10,571 nt of DNA. Source: an uncultured Lachnospiraceae bacterium (GTDB lineage: Bacteria > Bacillota > Clostridia > Lachnospirales > Lachnospiraceae). The stretch covers positions 1-10,571 of the forward strand of contig CAJTSH010000070.1 of the NCBI GenBank assembly GCA_910578885.1, read 5' to 3'. The notes beneath the pieces are model-generated. The model had not been told where the DNA came from. It searched no databases and saw only the letters and a program-made list of their open reading frames with translations. The position numbers were made by a program, and so were the translations under genes. Below, in pieces: positions 1 through 6,594 of this stretch; within the stretch, counting starts at the first letter, position 1, and every line of letters begins with the position of its first letter.

Positions 1-583
1 TTCATTCCAAGTTTTTACTGTTAAGATATTTGTATCTTTTATGTAAGGCGGATCAATCGCCCCTATGTACCATATCGGCAACAGACAGGCATTCAAAGCG
101 CCTTTTACATCGCATTCATACTGGTCTCCGATGTACCAGACTTCATCCGGCTCTAATCCAGCTTTTTCCAAAGCTAAATCAAATATTCTTTTGTTTGGCT
201 TGCGGAAAATATAATTGCTTGAGGTAATGATAAATTCAAAAGCATTTTCCGGAAGCAGTCTGTTGATACGTTCTGCAACCACAGAAGAAGCATAAGAAAT
301 ATTGCTGATTACGCCTGTGCGGATACCTTTGTTTTTCAAATATCCCAAAAAATCTTTGATACCCTCTGTAGGCATTCCCGGAGCAGCGGCATTCCAGAAT
401 ACGGTATCAATTTCGGAGTTGCTTAATGCAATCTCTATTCCCTGCGATTCATAAAGGTAAGGTGTAAACATAGTATTGGGTATCTCTATCTGAAATAAGT
501 GTCTTTTTTCAGGATCAAATCTCCCGAATTCCCGATTGATTTCATTTGCTTTAGCTTGCACCTGCTCTGCCGAGTATTTTCAT
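1..583 (-). pseudogene. HAD-family hydrolase, N-terminus lost, 3' end beyond window
   Basis: An open frame of 193 codons runs from 579 to the window edge and reads as the body and C-terminal half of a HAD phosphatase-like hydrolase. Counting from codon 1 at 579, motif II (GVISN, about 89-93), the motif III lysine (RKPNKRIF, about 126-133) and motif IV (GDQYECD, about 151-157) are all present. Motif I (DxDxT), which carries the catalytic aspartate, is absent. A well-spaced start exists at 581-583 (ATG, with GGAGGT at 591-596), but it reads only ten codons before TAA. In the HAD frame a TGA lies at 580-582, directly before the conserved sequence. I infer that the ribosome binding site and start survive while roughly the first 40-50 codons were deleted, leaving the fusion out of frame. 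Natural HAD substrates vary too much to predict. The gene lies 30 bases after the acetyltransferase gene and was probably cotranscribed with it. Family assignment is firm; the mechanism of loss is inferred. Confidence 0.8.
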
Positions 584-613
584 GTAATTTACCTCCACAT
601 TCCGATTTTATAG

Positions 614-1114
614 CTAAAAACACTTTTCCATCAAAAAGAATTTTCCTTTTCGCCAGTCAGCAGAACCAACTTCCGAATAACCTGAAGAATTATATAGCCT
701 TAATGCAAATGGATTATTAGAGAATACATCTAAACGAATAACATGAATACCCATTTCTGTTAATTGCTTTTCAATATATAATAGCGTAGATTTAGCAATT
801 CCTCTATTTTGAAAAATCGGATTCACACAAAGTCTATGTATAATATAATATGGCTGATCTTTATATTTCCACTTGCCGTTTTCATATTCTTTATCACACT
901 TTTGATTTAAGGTATATACAACCGCTATTTGACCATTCACTGACCCAACATAAAGTTGATTTTTATTAACATCTTCCTGAAAATCTTCTTTAGCAGGATA
1001 CAAATCATCCCATTGAAAAATATTATTTCGCTCCATAGCATCTATAGCATTGCGAACTATACTGTATATTTCTTCAATATCCTTTGGCGTTGCTTTTCTA
1101 TATTTTAGTATCAT
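614..1114 (-). CDS. GNAT family N-acetyltransferase
   Basis: This intact 166-residue protein has the size and layout of a single-domain GNAT acetyltransferase, which moves an acetyl group from acetyl-CoA to an amine. The N-terminal strand and helix (ILKYRKATPKDIEEIYSIV) is the usual GNAT opening. The acetyl-CoA pyrophosphate loop is visible as QNRGIA (about 102-107) after the strand IIHRLCVNP. The C-terminal signature N-x-x-A-x-x-LY-x-x-x-GY lies at about 134-146. The start ATG (1112-1114) has GAGGA eight bases upstream. Substrate is unknown: members of this group act on antibiotics, ribosomal protein N-termini, small amines or toxins, and nothing here discriminates. It sits between the LRR gene (57 bases upstream) and the broken HAD gene (30 bases downstream), probably on one transcript. 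Confidence 0.9.
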   Translation of the reverse strand: MILKYRKATPKDIEEIYSIVRNAIDAMERNNIFQWDDLYPAKEDFQEDVNKNQLYVGSVNGQIAVVYTLNQKCDKEYENGKWKYKDQPYYIIHRLCVNPIFQNRGIAKSTLLYIEKQLTEMGIHVIRLDVFSNNPFALRLYNSSGYSEVGSADWRKGKFFLMEKCF

Positions 1115-1171
1115 TACTTTTTCCTCATAAATTCCGATTGTGATTTGATGATTTTTAAGGGAAAATCTCCT

Positions 1172-3343
1172 TTAGTTAATAATGCATGAAATCCCCTTTT
1201 TCTTACAATACGCCTCCGTCCTGCTGCCTTTCGGGCAAGATACGGTCAACCCTTTCTGTTGTTCAAAGGTCTCGCCTAAAATGCGGTTTGGAATGGACTC
1301 CCGTATTCTTATCATGCGCAGATTCGTACAGTTCACAAATGCCTCTGCGCCAAGCTTCTTCACTTCCCCGCAGATGCACACCTCCTCCAGATTGCTACAT
1401 CCTGCAAACACGCCCTTTCCAATCTCTGTCACAGCCGCAGGAATAGTAATGCTTTTCAGGGATGCGCAGCCGGAAAACGCATAGTCCCCAATCTTTTCCA
1501 CAGTCTTGGGAATCATAAATTCCGTCAGTGCACTGCATTCGGAAAAGACAGATTCGCCAAGCTCCCTGATGCGCCCACGGATATCCAATTCGGCAAGCGC
1601 CTGACAGTCCGCAAATGCATACGCGCCAATTTCCTCCACAGAACGGGGAATCGTGATATCAGTCAACAGAACGCAGCCCTCAAAGGCGTCTCTGCCAATT
1701 CCCCTCACGCCCTCGCAGAGCTTCACTTCTACAAGCTGACTGCACATAAAAAATGCATCCGGGCTGATTCGCTCCACCGTACTAGGAATGGTGACACTTT
1801 TCAGCGAACTACACTTCCAGAATACACGTGAACCAAGCTTTTTCACCCCCTCGGAAATGGCAGCGCTTTCCAGTGAACTACACCCTTCAAAGACCGACAT
1901 GCCAATCGATTTCGTCTGCGCGGGAATGGTGATATGTACTAGCGAACTACATCCCTGAAAAGCATGATCGCCGATTTCTTTCACGTGATCAGGAATTATA
2001 ATATTCTGAAGCTGATCACATTCATAAAATGCAAAATGCCCGATTGACTCCACTCCATCAGGAATACGAATCTCTTCCAGTCCCTCTATCCTGTGAAAAG
2101 CACAGTCGCCAATGCATCGGAGTGTTTCGGGGAGATTAATTTTTAGCTTTTGATCGACAGGCATTCCTGAAAAGGCGCTCCCAACTGTCGTGACAACGCT
2201 CCTGCCAATCCTTTCCGGGACTGTAACCTCGACGCCCGTTCCCTTATAGTTCGTTATCAGAAGTGTGCCGTCCTCCTGCTTCTGATAACTCCACAGCTTC
2301 TTGAGCGCAAGGACGGAATCGGGGGCGCAGTTTAGCTCCTGCATTAGCTTTCTGTCCGCCTTCTCCTGTTCGGCGGCAAAATCGGCTGTGCGGTTCTTGT
2401 AGTCTAACAGCCACGCCAGGATCTCGGTCTTTCCCTTCTCTGACGCATACGCGATCATCTCATCCCGCTTCCTAGGCGCGGCAAGCCACCCTTCGCACTC
2501 CACGACCTGAAACGCCTCCGCAGCCTCCACATCGATCAGACCGCGCATAATCGCACTTTTATTCATTTTCTCCTGATTGAAATGGGCAAGAAAAAATGCA
2601 AATATCATTTCGCCGCAAAACTGCTTTTTCGTAGCGTCTAAAATGCCCTCTGTATAGCGAAATAACTTCCCGTCCAGCTCCAAGGCAAGCTGCTGCATCA
2701 CTTCGAGATAATCCCCGCCGGTAAGCTGCCGCGTCAGGTCGATATACTCGTCCCAGTACCTATTCGGAGAGAAAGCGCCATCCGCAATGACAGCGACACG
2801 CTTTTCGGGAATCCTTACCTGCTGTCTTTTCAGCTCATTTACAAGTACTGTATCGCGATAAAAGATCGCATAATACAGCAATTCTTCGGGGTGAAAGGCT
2901 ATTTTTTCCCTGTTATCCAACAGGTATTTCAACACGTCGGCACGCTCCCCATCAGGAAGAAATGTCAGCAGACTGCCATCCTCCCTTGCCATCTGCTGTT
3001 CCATTACCATGCCCGTCAGACAGTAAAGCGGCAGGCTCGGACGCTTTCCAAATGCCTTTAACAGGTATACGGAATAATTCGTGCGGTAATCCCCCTTTTT
3101 CGTCCCGGCATAGCAATGATACGTCTCCTCGACTTCCTCCGTTGACGGAAAATCAAAGGAAGCGCCCTCCTTCACAAGACACTTCACCACGTCAAGCCCC
3201 CGGAACCTGCATGCCAGACCAAGCGCCGGTGCTGACATCTCCACAAAGCCTAATTCACCATAAATTTTCGTAAGTTCTTCCACGGAACTATTGATCACCG
3301 CCCGCTGCAAAAGCGCGGCTTTTTCCTCCTGTGTTAGTTCCAT
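1172..3343 (-). CDS. Ankyrin-like / BspA-type leucine-rich repeat protein
   Basis: This 723-residue protein has two parts. Residues about 1-340 are helical with ankyrin-like stretches, such as LACRFRGLDVVKCLVKEGA near 45-63 and ASEKGKTEILAWLLD near 300-315. From about 350 there is a BspA-type (LRR_5) array of about 14 units with a strict 23-residue period, built on the pattern AF-x-x-C-x-x-L, then I/V-x-IP, then V-x-x-IG. The array ends with the capping sequence CPKGSRTEAYC. There is no signal peptide, membrane segment or sorting motif, so the protein is probably cytoplasmic, unlike secreted BspA adhesins. Two starts are possible. ATG at 3347-3349 overlaps the previous stop as ATGA but lies only one base from the GAGGGGG motif. 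ATG at 3341-3343 has normal spacing and is preferred. The gene is visibly more GC-rich than its AT-rich neighbours, which suggests separate ancestry. A protein-binding role is inferred; no partner is evident. Confidence 0.85.
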   Translation of the reverse strand: MELTQEEKAALLQRAVINSSVEELTKIYGELGFVEMSAPALGLACRFRGLDVVKCLVKEGASFDFPSTEEVEETYHCYAGTKKGDYRTNYSVYLLKAFGKRPSLPLYCLTGMVMEQQMAREDGSLLTFLPDGERADVLKYLLDNREKIAFHPEELLYYAIFYRDTVLVNELKRQQVRIPEKRVAVIADGAFSPNRYWDEYIDLTRQLTGGDYLEVMQQLALELDGKLFRYTEGILDATKKQFCGEMIFAFFLAHFNQEKMNKSAIMRGLIDVEAAEAFQVVECEGWLAAPRKRDEMIAYASEKGKTEILAWLLDYKNRTADFAAEQEKADRKLMQELNCAPDSVLALKKLWSYQKQEDGTLLITNYKGTGVEVTVPERIGRSVVTTVGSAFSGMPVDQKLKINLPETLRCIGDCAFHRIEGLEEIRIPDGVESIGHFAFYECDQLQNIIIPDHVKEIGDHAFQGCSSLVHITIPAQTKSIGMSVFEGCSSLESAAISEGVKKLGSRVFWKCSSLKSVTIPSTVERISPDAFFMCSQLVEVKLCEGVRGIGRDAFEGCVLLTDITIPRSVEEIGAYAFADCQALAELDIRGRIRELGESVFSECSALTEFMIPKTVEKIGDYAFSGCASLKSITIPAAVTEIGKGVFAGCSNLEEVCICGEVKKLGAEAFVNCTNLRMIRIRESIPNRILGETFEQQKGLTVSCPKGSRTEAYCKKKGISCIIN

Positions 3344-3345
3344 AT

Positions 3346-3543
3346 TCATTCCCCCTCGTACAAAATCCCCTTTTCCATGCAGTACGCCTCCGCCCTACTC
3401 CCCTTGGGAAAAATTACAGTAAGGTTTGGACACCCGGCAAACGCACCCTCTCCGATAAGCAGCTCTTCAAGTCCTATGCACTGTCCGAATGCATGTTTCC
3501 CGGCAATCGTTTCCCGGCCAGTCAATACAACCTGAGAAATCAA
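3346..3543 (-). pseudogene. C-terminal remnant of a second BspA-like LRR protein
   Basis: Sixty-five codons encode the tail of a BspA-type LRR protein: one and a half repeats (KHAFGQCIGLEELLI, then GEGAFAGCPNLTVIF) followed by the cap PKGSRAEAYCMEKGI. This cap closely matches the end of the complete LRR protein encoded just downstream (PKGSRTEAYCKKKGI), and the two 3' ends are also alike at DNA level (near 1190-1240 and 3360-3410). The frame opens only at a TTG directly after a TGA, and no ribosome binding site precedes it. The LEELLIGEGAF junction appears to lack about half a repeat. I read this as the leftover 3' end of an upstream tandem paralogue whose body was lost. Its stop overlaps a possible ATG of the next LRR gene (ATGA), and its 5' edge overlaps the end of the Nudix gene by a few bases. 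A functional 65-residue protein is unlikely. Confidence 0.75.
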
Positions 3544-4034
3544 TCAACAATTACTTGCTGAAGATTTTTTGTCCAATCAATAATTATTTGTTTATCGTAT
3601 TTATTAATATTATCGGGTAGAGTTGTTTTATCAAAAAATCTATGTTCCAGTGCTTCTTCTGTATTATTTTGTATTTCCCCACTATACGCAGTTGTTTTAA
3701 AAATGATACCCGTCCCACAGCAAATATCTCCATTTGGATAAATGATAATTCTATCCTCACCTGAATAAATGCCAAACAATGTCAGTTCTTTTATTTCAAT
3801 TCCGGCTTCCTCAAATGCTTCTCTTTTTACCGTTTCTATAAATTTTTCCCCAATCTCCATAGAACCGCCAATGATTGCCCAAAGTCCATTATCGCGTCGC
3901 TTTTGAAGTAATATTTCCCCTTTGTCGTTTTCAATAATAACTCCGCACCCTATTGTCCTAAGCGGCGCATGTCCTACTATTTTACGCATCTCTGCTATAT
4001 AATTTCCTCTATACTTTTCTATAATGTCTTTCAT
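3540..4034 (-). CDS. Nudix hydrolase
   Basis: This is a complete Nudix hydrolase of 164 residues. Such enzymes cleave nucleoside diphosphates linked to another group, using metal ions bound by the Nudix box. The box is perfect: G57-x5-E63-x7-REAFEEAGI at about 57-79, numbered from the chosen start. The N-terminal helix (KDIIEKYRGNYIAEMRKIVG) followed by a beta strand and ENDKGEILLQKRR is typical of small clostridial Nudix proteins annotated loosely as NUDIX or MutT-like. I chose ATG at 4032-4034. An in-frame ATG at 4044-4046 would have AAAGGA touching it with no spacer, whereas that motif lies about 12 bases from the later ATG. The later ATG also overlaps the stop of a 22-codon ORF as ATGA. 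Substrate cannot be told from sequence. The 3' end runs straight into the LRR remnant, so its last residues may be affected by that rearrangement. Confidence 0.9.
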   Translation of the reverse strand: MKDIIEKYRGNYIAEMRKIVGHAPLRTIGCGVIIENDKGEILLQKRRDNGLWAIIGGSMEIGEKFIETVKREAFEEAGIEIKELTLFGIYSGEDRIIIYPNGDICCGTGIIFKTTAYSGEIQNNTEEALEHRFFDKTTLPDNINKYDKQIIIDWTKNLQQVIVD

Positions 4035-4099
4035 ACCAATAACCATTCCTTTACGTTATTTGAAAATTTCACACCATAATTACATTTGTAACATTCCAT
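4031..4099 (-). other. 22-codon ORF coupled to the Nudix start
   Basis: A 22-codon ORF begins at ATG 4097-4099 and encodes a short peptide with one C-x-x-C pair (MECYKC at its start). Its ATG overlaps the stop of the preceding open frame as TAATG, and its own TGA overlaps the Nudix ATG as ATGA. Such overlaps often mark translational coupling, so this could be a leader whose translation feeds the Nudix gene, or simply the last codons of a lost gene. I see no clear ribosome binding site of its own. It is too short to classify and may be chance. Confidence 0.25.
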
Positions 4100-4195
4100 T
4101 AGACAGATTGAGTCAATTCGTTCTTGTCCCACCACTGTTTCCGATGACTGAATGCCCATCCATGATGAAAATTTTGCTCAAACTGGAAATTATCA

Positions 4196-4430
4196 TTACA
4201 GATAATTAAATAGTTCGTTAATCTGCTGAATATGATAATCTGCATATCTAATGATAGATTTTCTCTGTTCAGTATTTTTGGTTTCAAGCATTTCAGAAAA
4301 GACGGTACCCATTCCTGCTGTCTTCGCACCATATAATTCACAAGTTTAATAGTTCGTATTCGTTGTTTGTTTTTTCATATGCAGGAACTATCAAAGTGAA
4401 AAATAAATCAAAATATATTGCCTTTATCAT
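4196..4430 (-). pseudogene. HAD-family hydrolase reduced to its two ends
   Basis: The first 30 codons from ATG 4428-4430 read as the N-terminus of a HAD hydrolase. The start has AGGAG six bases away. Motif I appears as YFDLFFTLI, in which the first aspartate is present and the second motif position is phenylalanine. After the codons for ELLNL the frame hits TGA at 4338-4340. One frame over, from 4339, 47 codons read as the C-terminal end of a HAD protein, starting inside motif IV at NELYGAKTAGMGTVF and ending at TAA 4196-4198. A normal family member is about 220-230 residues, so about 140-150 central residues are missing. I infer one internal deletion that also shifted frame. The surviving ribosome binding site and both termini point to a recent event. 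No active enzyme can result. The longer continuous frame over 4099-4341 is the C-terminal part read out of phase. Confidence 0.75.
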
Positions 4431-4508
4431 TTTCCGCTCCTATAATTTCTGATTTATACCGGTCTTGCCACTCCAATGTTGTTCCAAAACTTCTGTGAAC
4501 TCTGCTAT

Positions 4509-4835
4509 TTACCAACGTGTCATATTTTTTTCAAACTTTGCAATATATACTTGTTTTAATTCATCAGGGGAAATTCCATAACATAGCATAACATCATTGT
4601 AATGCATAAGAACATCCGCCATTTCTTCAACAAGATCTTTTCTTAATTCAACATCATTCGTTGCTTTTATATCTCCATGTTTTTTGATAATATCAATTAC
4701 TTCCCCAATTTCGCCGATCATCCAAAGCAGATTGTTTTTACCTGTTTCAGGAGAAAGCTTTTCCCATTTATCTTTGTATTTATCCTGAAGCCTTTTTTGC
4801 ATATCTAACATTTCGTTTATACTAAAATCAACCAT
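4509..4835 (-). CDS. MazG-like nucleotide pyrophosphohydrolase
   Basis: This 108-residue all-alpha protein has the metal-binding pattern of the MazG/dUTPase-like superfamily: E42-x-x-E45 in GEIGEVIDII and E71-x-x-D74 in EEMADVLMHYND, about 25 residues apart. Such enzymes hydrolyse NTPs or dNTPs to monophosphates plus pyrophosphate and often remove unwanted or damaged nucleotides. The length matches single-domain MazG-like proteins. It is not the double-domain MazG, and no partner toxin MazF is present. The ATG at 4833-4835 is preceded by AGGTGA at good spacing. The gene lies 73 bases downstream of the unknown 173-residue protein and 78 bases upstream of the broken HAD gene. Together with the Nudix and deaminase genes it suggests a nucleotide-processing theme, which is inference only. 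Confidence 0.85.
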   Translation of the reverse strand: MVDFSINEMLDMQKRLQDKYKDKWEKLSPETGKNNLLWMIGEIGEVIDIIKKHGDIKATNDVELRKDLVEEMADVLMHYNDVMLCYGISPDELKQVYIAKFEKNMTRW

Positions 4836-4908
4836 AAATCTTCACCTTTCAAATTCTATATAACCGATTTCTGTATTGAATTGTGTAAGAAAAGTTCAAG
4901 AAATTCAC

Positions 4909-5430
4909 CTATTCATCCAGAAAATATTTGTATCTAAAATCAAACCATTCCTCAAAAGACTCATTTTCTTCTATATTTTTTATATTTTCATTGAGAAGAT
5001 AGGATAAGATTTCTAAAGCCTGCGGATTGTCACTTTTCTTTAGAAATTCAATTGTTTCATTATACCCTGCTCCAATCAAAAACTGCCACTCAACTCCAAA
5101 GGAAGCATCAAAATCTATATGTTTCGCATACCATATGGTAAATACATCATGAACATCACCTATTCGTGATAGTAAAAAAATGCACCAATAAAAAGCTTCA
5201 TAATCATATGTTTCTTCAATTACTATTTCATCATCATATGGGTCTTTTTCACGTTCTGCTATTTCTATCACCATAAGCTTGCGAATTATATTTATATGTT
5301 GTTTAGATAGCTTTGTGTGCAGTTTCCTATAAATCATTTTTCTAAAATCACAAACATATAGCTCTTTTTCTATTGCTTCCAACGCTATTTCCCCGTTGAC
5401 TAAAGCGTTTATCATTACTTCCTGATCCAT
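4909..5430 (-). CDS. Conserved-looking protein of unknown function
   Basis: I do not recognise this 173-residue protein. It is acidic, predicted mostly helical and soluble, with no signal peptide or membrane segment. A central part (VFTIWYAKHIDFDASFG, then FLIGAGYNETIEFLKK) alternates aromatic and acidic positions, and the C-terminus is strongly acidic (ENIKNIEENESFEEWFDF). The overall style of a small, acidic, single-domain cytoplasmic protein resembles immunity proteins of polymorphic toxin systems, and a SUKH-type gene lies elsewhere in the window, but no toxin is visible. I start it at ATG 5428-5430, with AGAGG seven bases upstream, rather than at the TTG one codon earlier. It follows the deaminase gene by 47 bases and is probably cotranscribed with it. 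Confidence 0.7.
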   Translation of the reverse strand: MDQEVMINALVNGEIALEAIEKELYVCDFRKMIYRKLHTKLSKQHINIIRKLMVIEIAEREKDPYDDEIVIEETYDYEAFYWCIFLLSRIGDVHDVFTIWYAKHIDFDASFGVEWQFLIGAGYNETIEFLKKSDNPQALEILSYLLNENIKNIEENESFEEWFDFRYKYFLDE

Positions 5431-5477
5431 CAATGCACCTCTTATAAATTTCTATTTTCCAGTAATCATACTATAAT

Positions 5478-5870
5478 TTATTTATGTCGTGGATATTCAG
5501 GCATCAAATCAATCAATTTTGTTGTCCGCCCTTCTTTATCCAATAGAATTTCAATATTTTCCACATCTCCGCCTAAATGCATCATAAACTCTCTGCAAAT
5601 ACCACAAGATGGAATTATATTTCCATCTTTATATACTGAAACCACTTTTGTAATCTCACTTTCGCCATATGTAAGCATTGTTGATAAAGCATTTCTTTCC
5701 GCACACATCCCTATAGAGCCGTCTGTATCAATGCATATACCCTTATAAATATTACCTTTTATCGTGAGTACGGCAGATGCCACACTCCCTACCCACATTT
5801 TATTTGAAACATCATGGGGATTCAGAATGCTCATTGCTTCTTCATATAACCTTTTCCATTCATTGTTCAC
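5478..5870 (-). CDS. Cytidine deaminase-like zinc enzyme
   Basis: From a GTG start at 5868-5870 this is a 130-residue protein, the usual length of a homotetrameric cytidine deaminase or blasticidin-S-deaminase-like enzyme. The zinc site is visible: C56-A-E58 in MCAERNAL, where E58 would be the proton shuttle, and C89-x-x-C92 in IPSCGICREF. The common P-C-x-x-C order is altered to P-S-C-x-x-C, so the proline is one residue away, but all three zinc cysteines are kept. The GTG start is chosen because AAGGAGG lies eight bases upstream. An in-frame extension to 5996 would add a hydrophobic leader across the promoter region and across this ribosome binding site, so I reject it. Likely reaction: hydrolytic deamination of a cytosine nucleoside or an analogue. 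Free-nucleoside salvage and nucleoside-antibiotic resistance are both possible. Confidence 0.85.
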   Translation of the reverse strand: MNNEWKRLYEEAMSILNPHDVSNKMWVGSVASAVLTIKGNIYKGICIDTDGSIGMCAERNALSTMLTYGESEITKVVSVYKDGNIIPSCGICREFMMHLGGDVENIEILLDKEGRTTKLIDLMPEYPRHK

Positions 5871-5937
5871 TGTTTTATCCTCCTTAATAAAATCTGATTG
5901 ACAAGGGAAAAATGAGGGAAACAAAATCACGTAAAAT

Positions 5938-5968
5938 ATTATAACATAAAATATACGAGAATTGTGAA
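5938..5968 (-). promoter_or_regulatory. Candidate sigma-A promoter for the deaminase gene
   Basis: A perfect TATAAT (5938-5943, minus strand) lies 68 bases before the GTG start. TTCACA (5963-5968), one mismatch from TTGACA, lies upstream with a long 19-base spacer. The region is very AT-rich, so a chance match is possible. Confidence 0.4.
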
Positions 5969-6023
5969 CTGATTGAAATGTTTTCAAAAAAATCAATGAA
6001 AGAGGACAAATGACAGTGTTGAT

Positions 6024-6539
6024 TTATTCCTCCGTGGTATACTCAGCATGTTGTTTTTTGTATTCAGCAGTATCTTTCACGCTTAATTCCGCTTCAACCT
6101 GCGCCAACTTTGCTTTCAACTCCTTTGTCTTTTGTTCATTGCCCGCCGCCATTTTCAACTGCTGTTCAAGCTGTTTCTTTTCCTCTTTTAACTTTTTGAT
6201 TTCATTTTTAACCTTATCCATATTGCCTATTGTAACTTTTACCCTGTCGTTATCAGACACCTCTTTCAGCTCTGCACCTTTGGGCTGTTCACTTTCTGCT
6301 TCTTCTGCCTTTTTTGCAGTATCAAAGATGATTTTCGGGTTTCCGTTTTTGTCCTGCTCCATGTGGTACAAACCGCTTGGTTTCTTCCCGGACTTTTCAC
6401 TACTGATATACTCGGGCTTGTCTTTTTCTTTGGATTTTGCCGCTTCTTCGGCCCTTTCTGTAGCTTTTGCCGTTTGTTCCGTCTGCGCCTTGTGAATATA
6501 ATCAAGACCGTACCTGTTACTGATTTCCATTGACATCAT
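6024..6539 (-). CDS. Charged coiled-coil protein of unknown function
   Basis: This 171-residue protein is rich in lysine, glutamate and alanine and has no cysteine, signal peptide or membrane segment. Residues about 105-155 form a convincing coiled coil (MDKVKNEIKKLKEEKKQLEQ, then KTKELKAKLAQVEAELSV). Residues about 20-50 are low-complexity and charged. The N-terminus SMEISNRYG resembles the openings of small Lachnospiraceae proteins of unknown function; that resemblance is from memory. Starts at 6537-6539 or 6534-6536 both fit the AAGGAGG at 6545-6551. It begins 55 bases after the kinase gene ends, on the same strand and with no clear terminator between, so it is probably in the two-component operon or read through from it. 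Whether it is an effector of that system is unknown. Confidence 0.75.
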   Translation of the reverse strand: MMSMEISNRYGLDYIHKAQTEQTAKATERAEEAAKSKEKDKPEYISSEKSGKKPSGLYHMEQDKNGNPKIIFDTAKKAEEAESEQPKGAELKEVSDNDRVKVTIGNMDKVKNEIKKLKEEKKQLEQQLKMAAGNEQKTKELKAKLAQVEAELSVKDTAEYKKQHAEYTTEE

Positions 6540-6576
6540 TTTGTCCTCCTTGAAAAATTTTAATACTTTCCTGTTA

Positions 6577-6592
6577 TTGTATTTTGATACAA
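6577..6592 (-). other. Small hairpin between kinase and coiled-coil genes
   Basis: A perfect 6-bp inverted repeat, TTGTAT-CAAA-ATACAA, directly follows the kinase stop codon. The stem is AT-rich and no U-run follows, so it is a poor terminator. It could be an intercistronic RNA structure or chance. Confidence 0.25.
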
Positions 6593-6594
6593 CA

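Noticed and set aside
1172..2270. The 69-bp periodicity as a non-coding tandem or CRISPR-like repeat
   Set aside because: The period is exactly 23 codons and conservation is at protein level (AF-x-x-C-x-x-L units), with DNA diverged between units.
2962..3273. Plus-strand open frames opposite the LRR gene (also near 1182-1484)
   Set aside because: They are proline/serine-rich antisense shadows of a long coding region with clear periodic repeats on the minus strand.
4099..4341. 80-codon open frame on the minus strand as a gene
   Set aside because: Most of it covers the HAD C-terminal sequence, which reads correctly in another frame. It has no ribosome binding site. Only its stop codon, overlapping the next ATG, is of note.
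5871..5996. N-terminal extension of the deaminase with a hydrophobic leader
   Set aside because: It would cover the AAGGAGG site and the candidate promoter. The GTG at 5868-5870 gives the exact family length.
6010..6495. 161-codon plus-strand open frame, serine/phenylalanine-rich
   Set aside because: It is the antisense shadow of the lysine/glutamate-rich coiled-coil gene. The minus-strand gene has a strong ribosome binding site and coiled-coil heptads.
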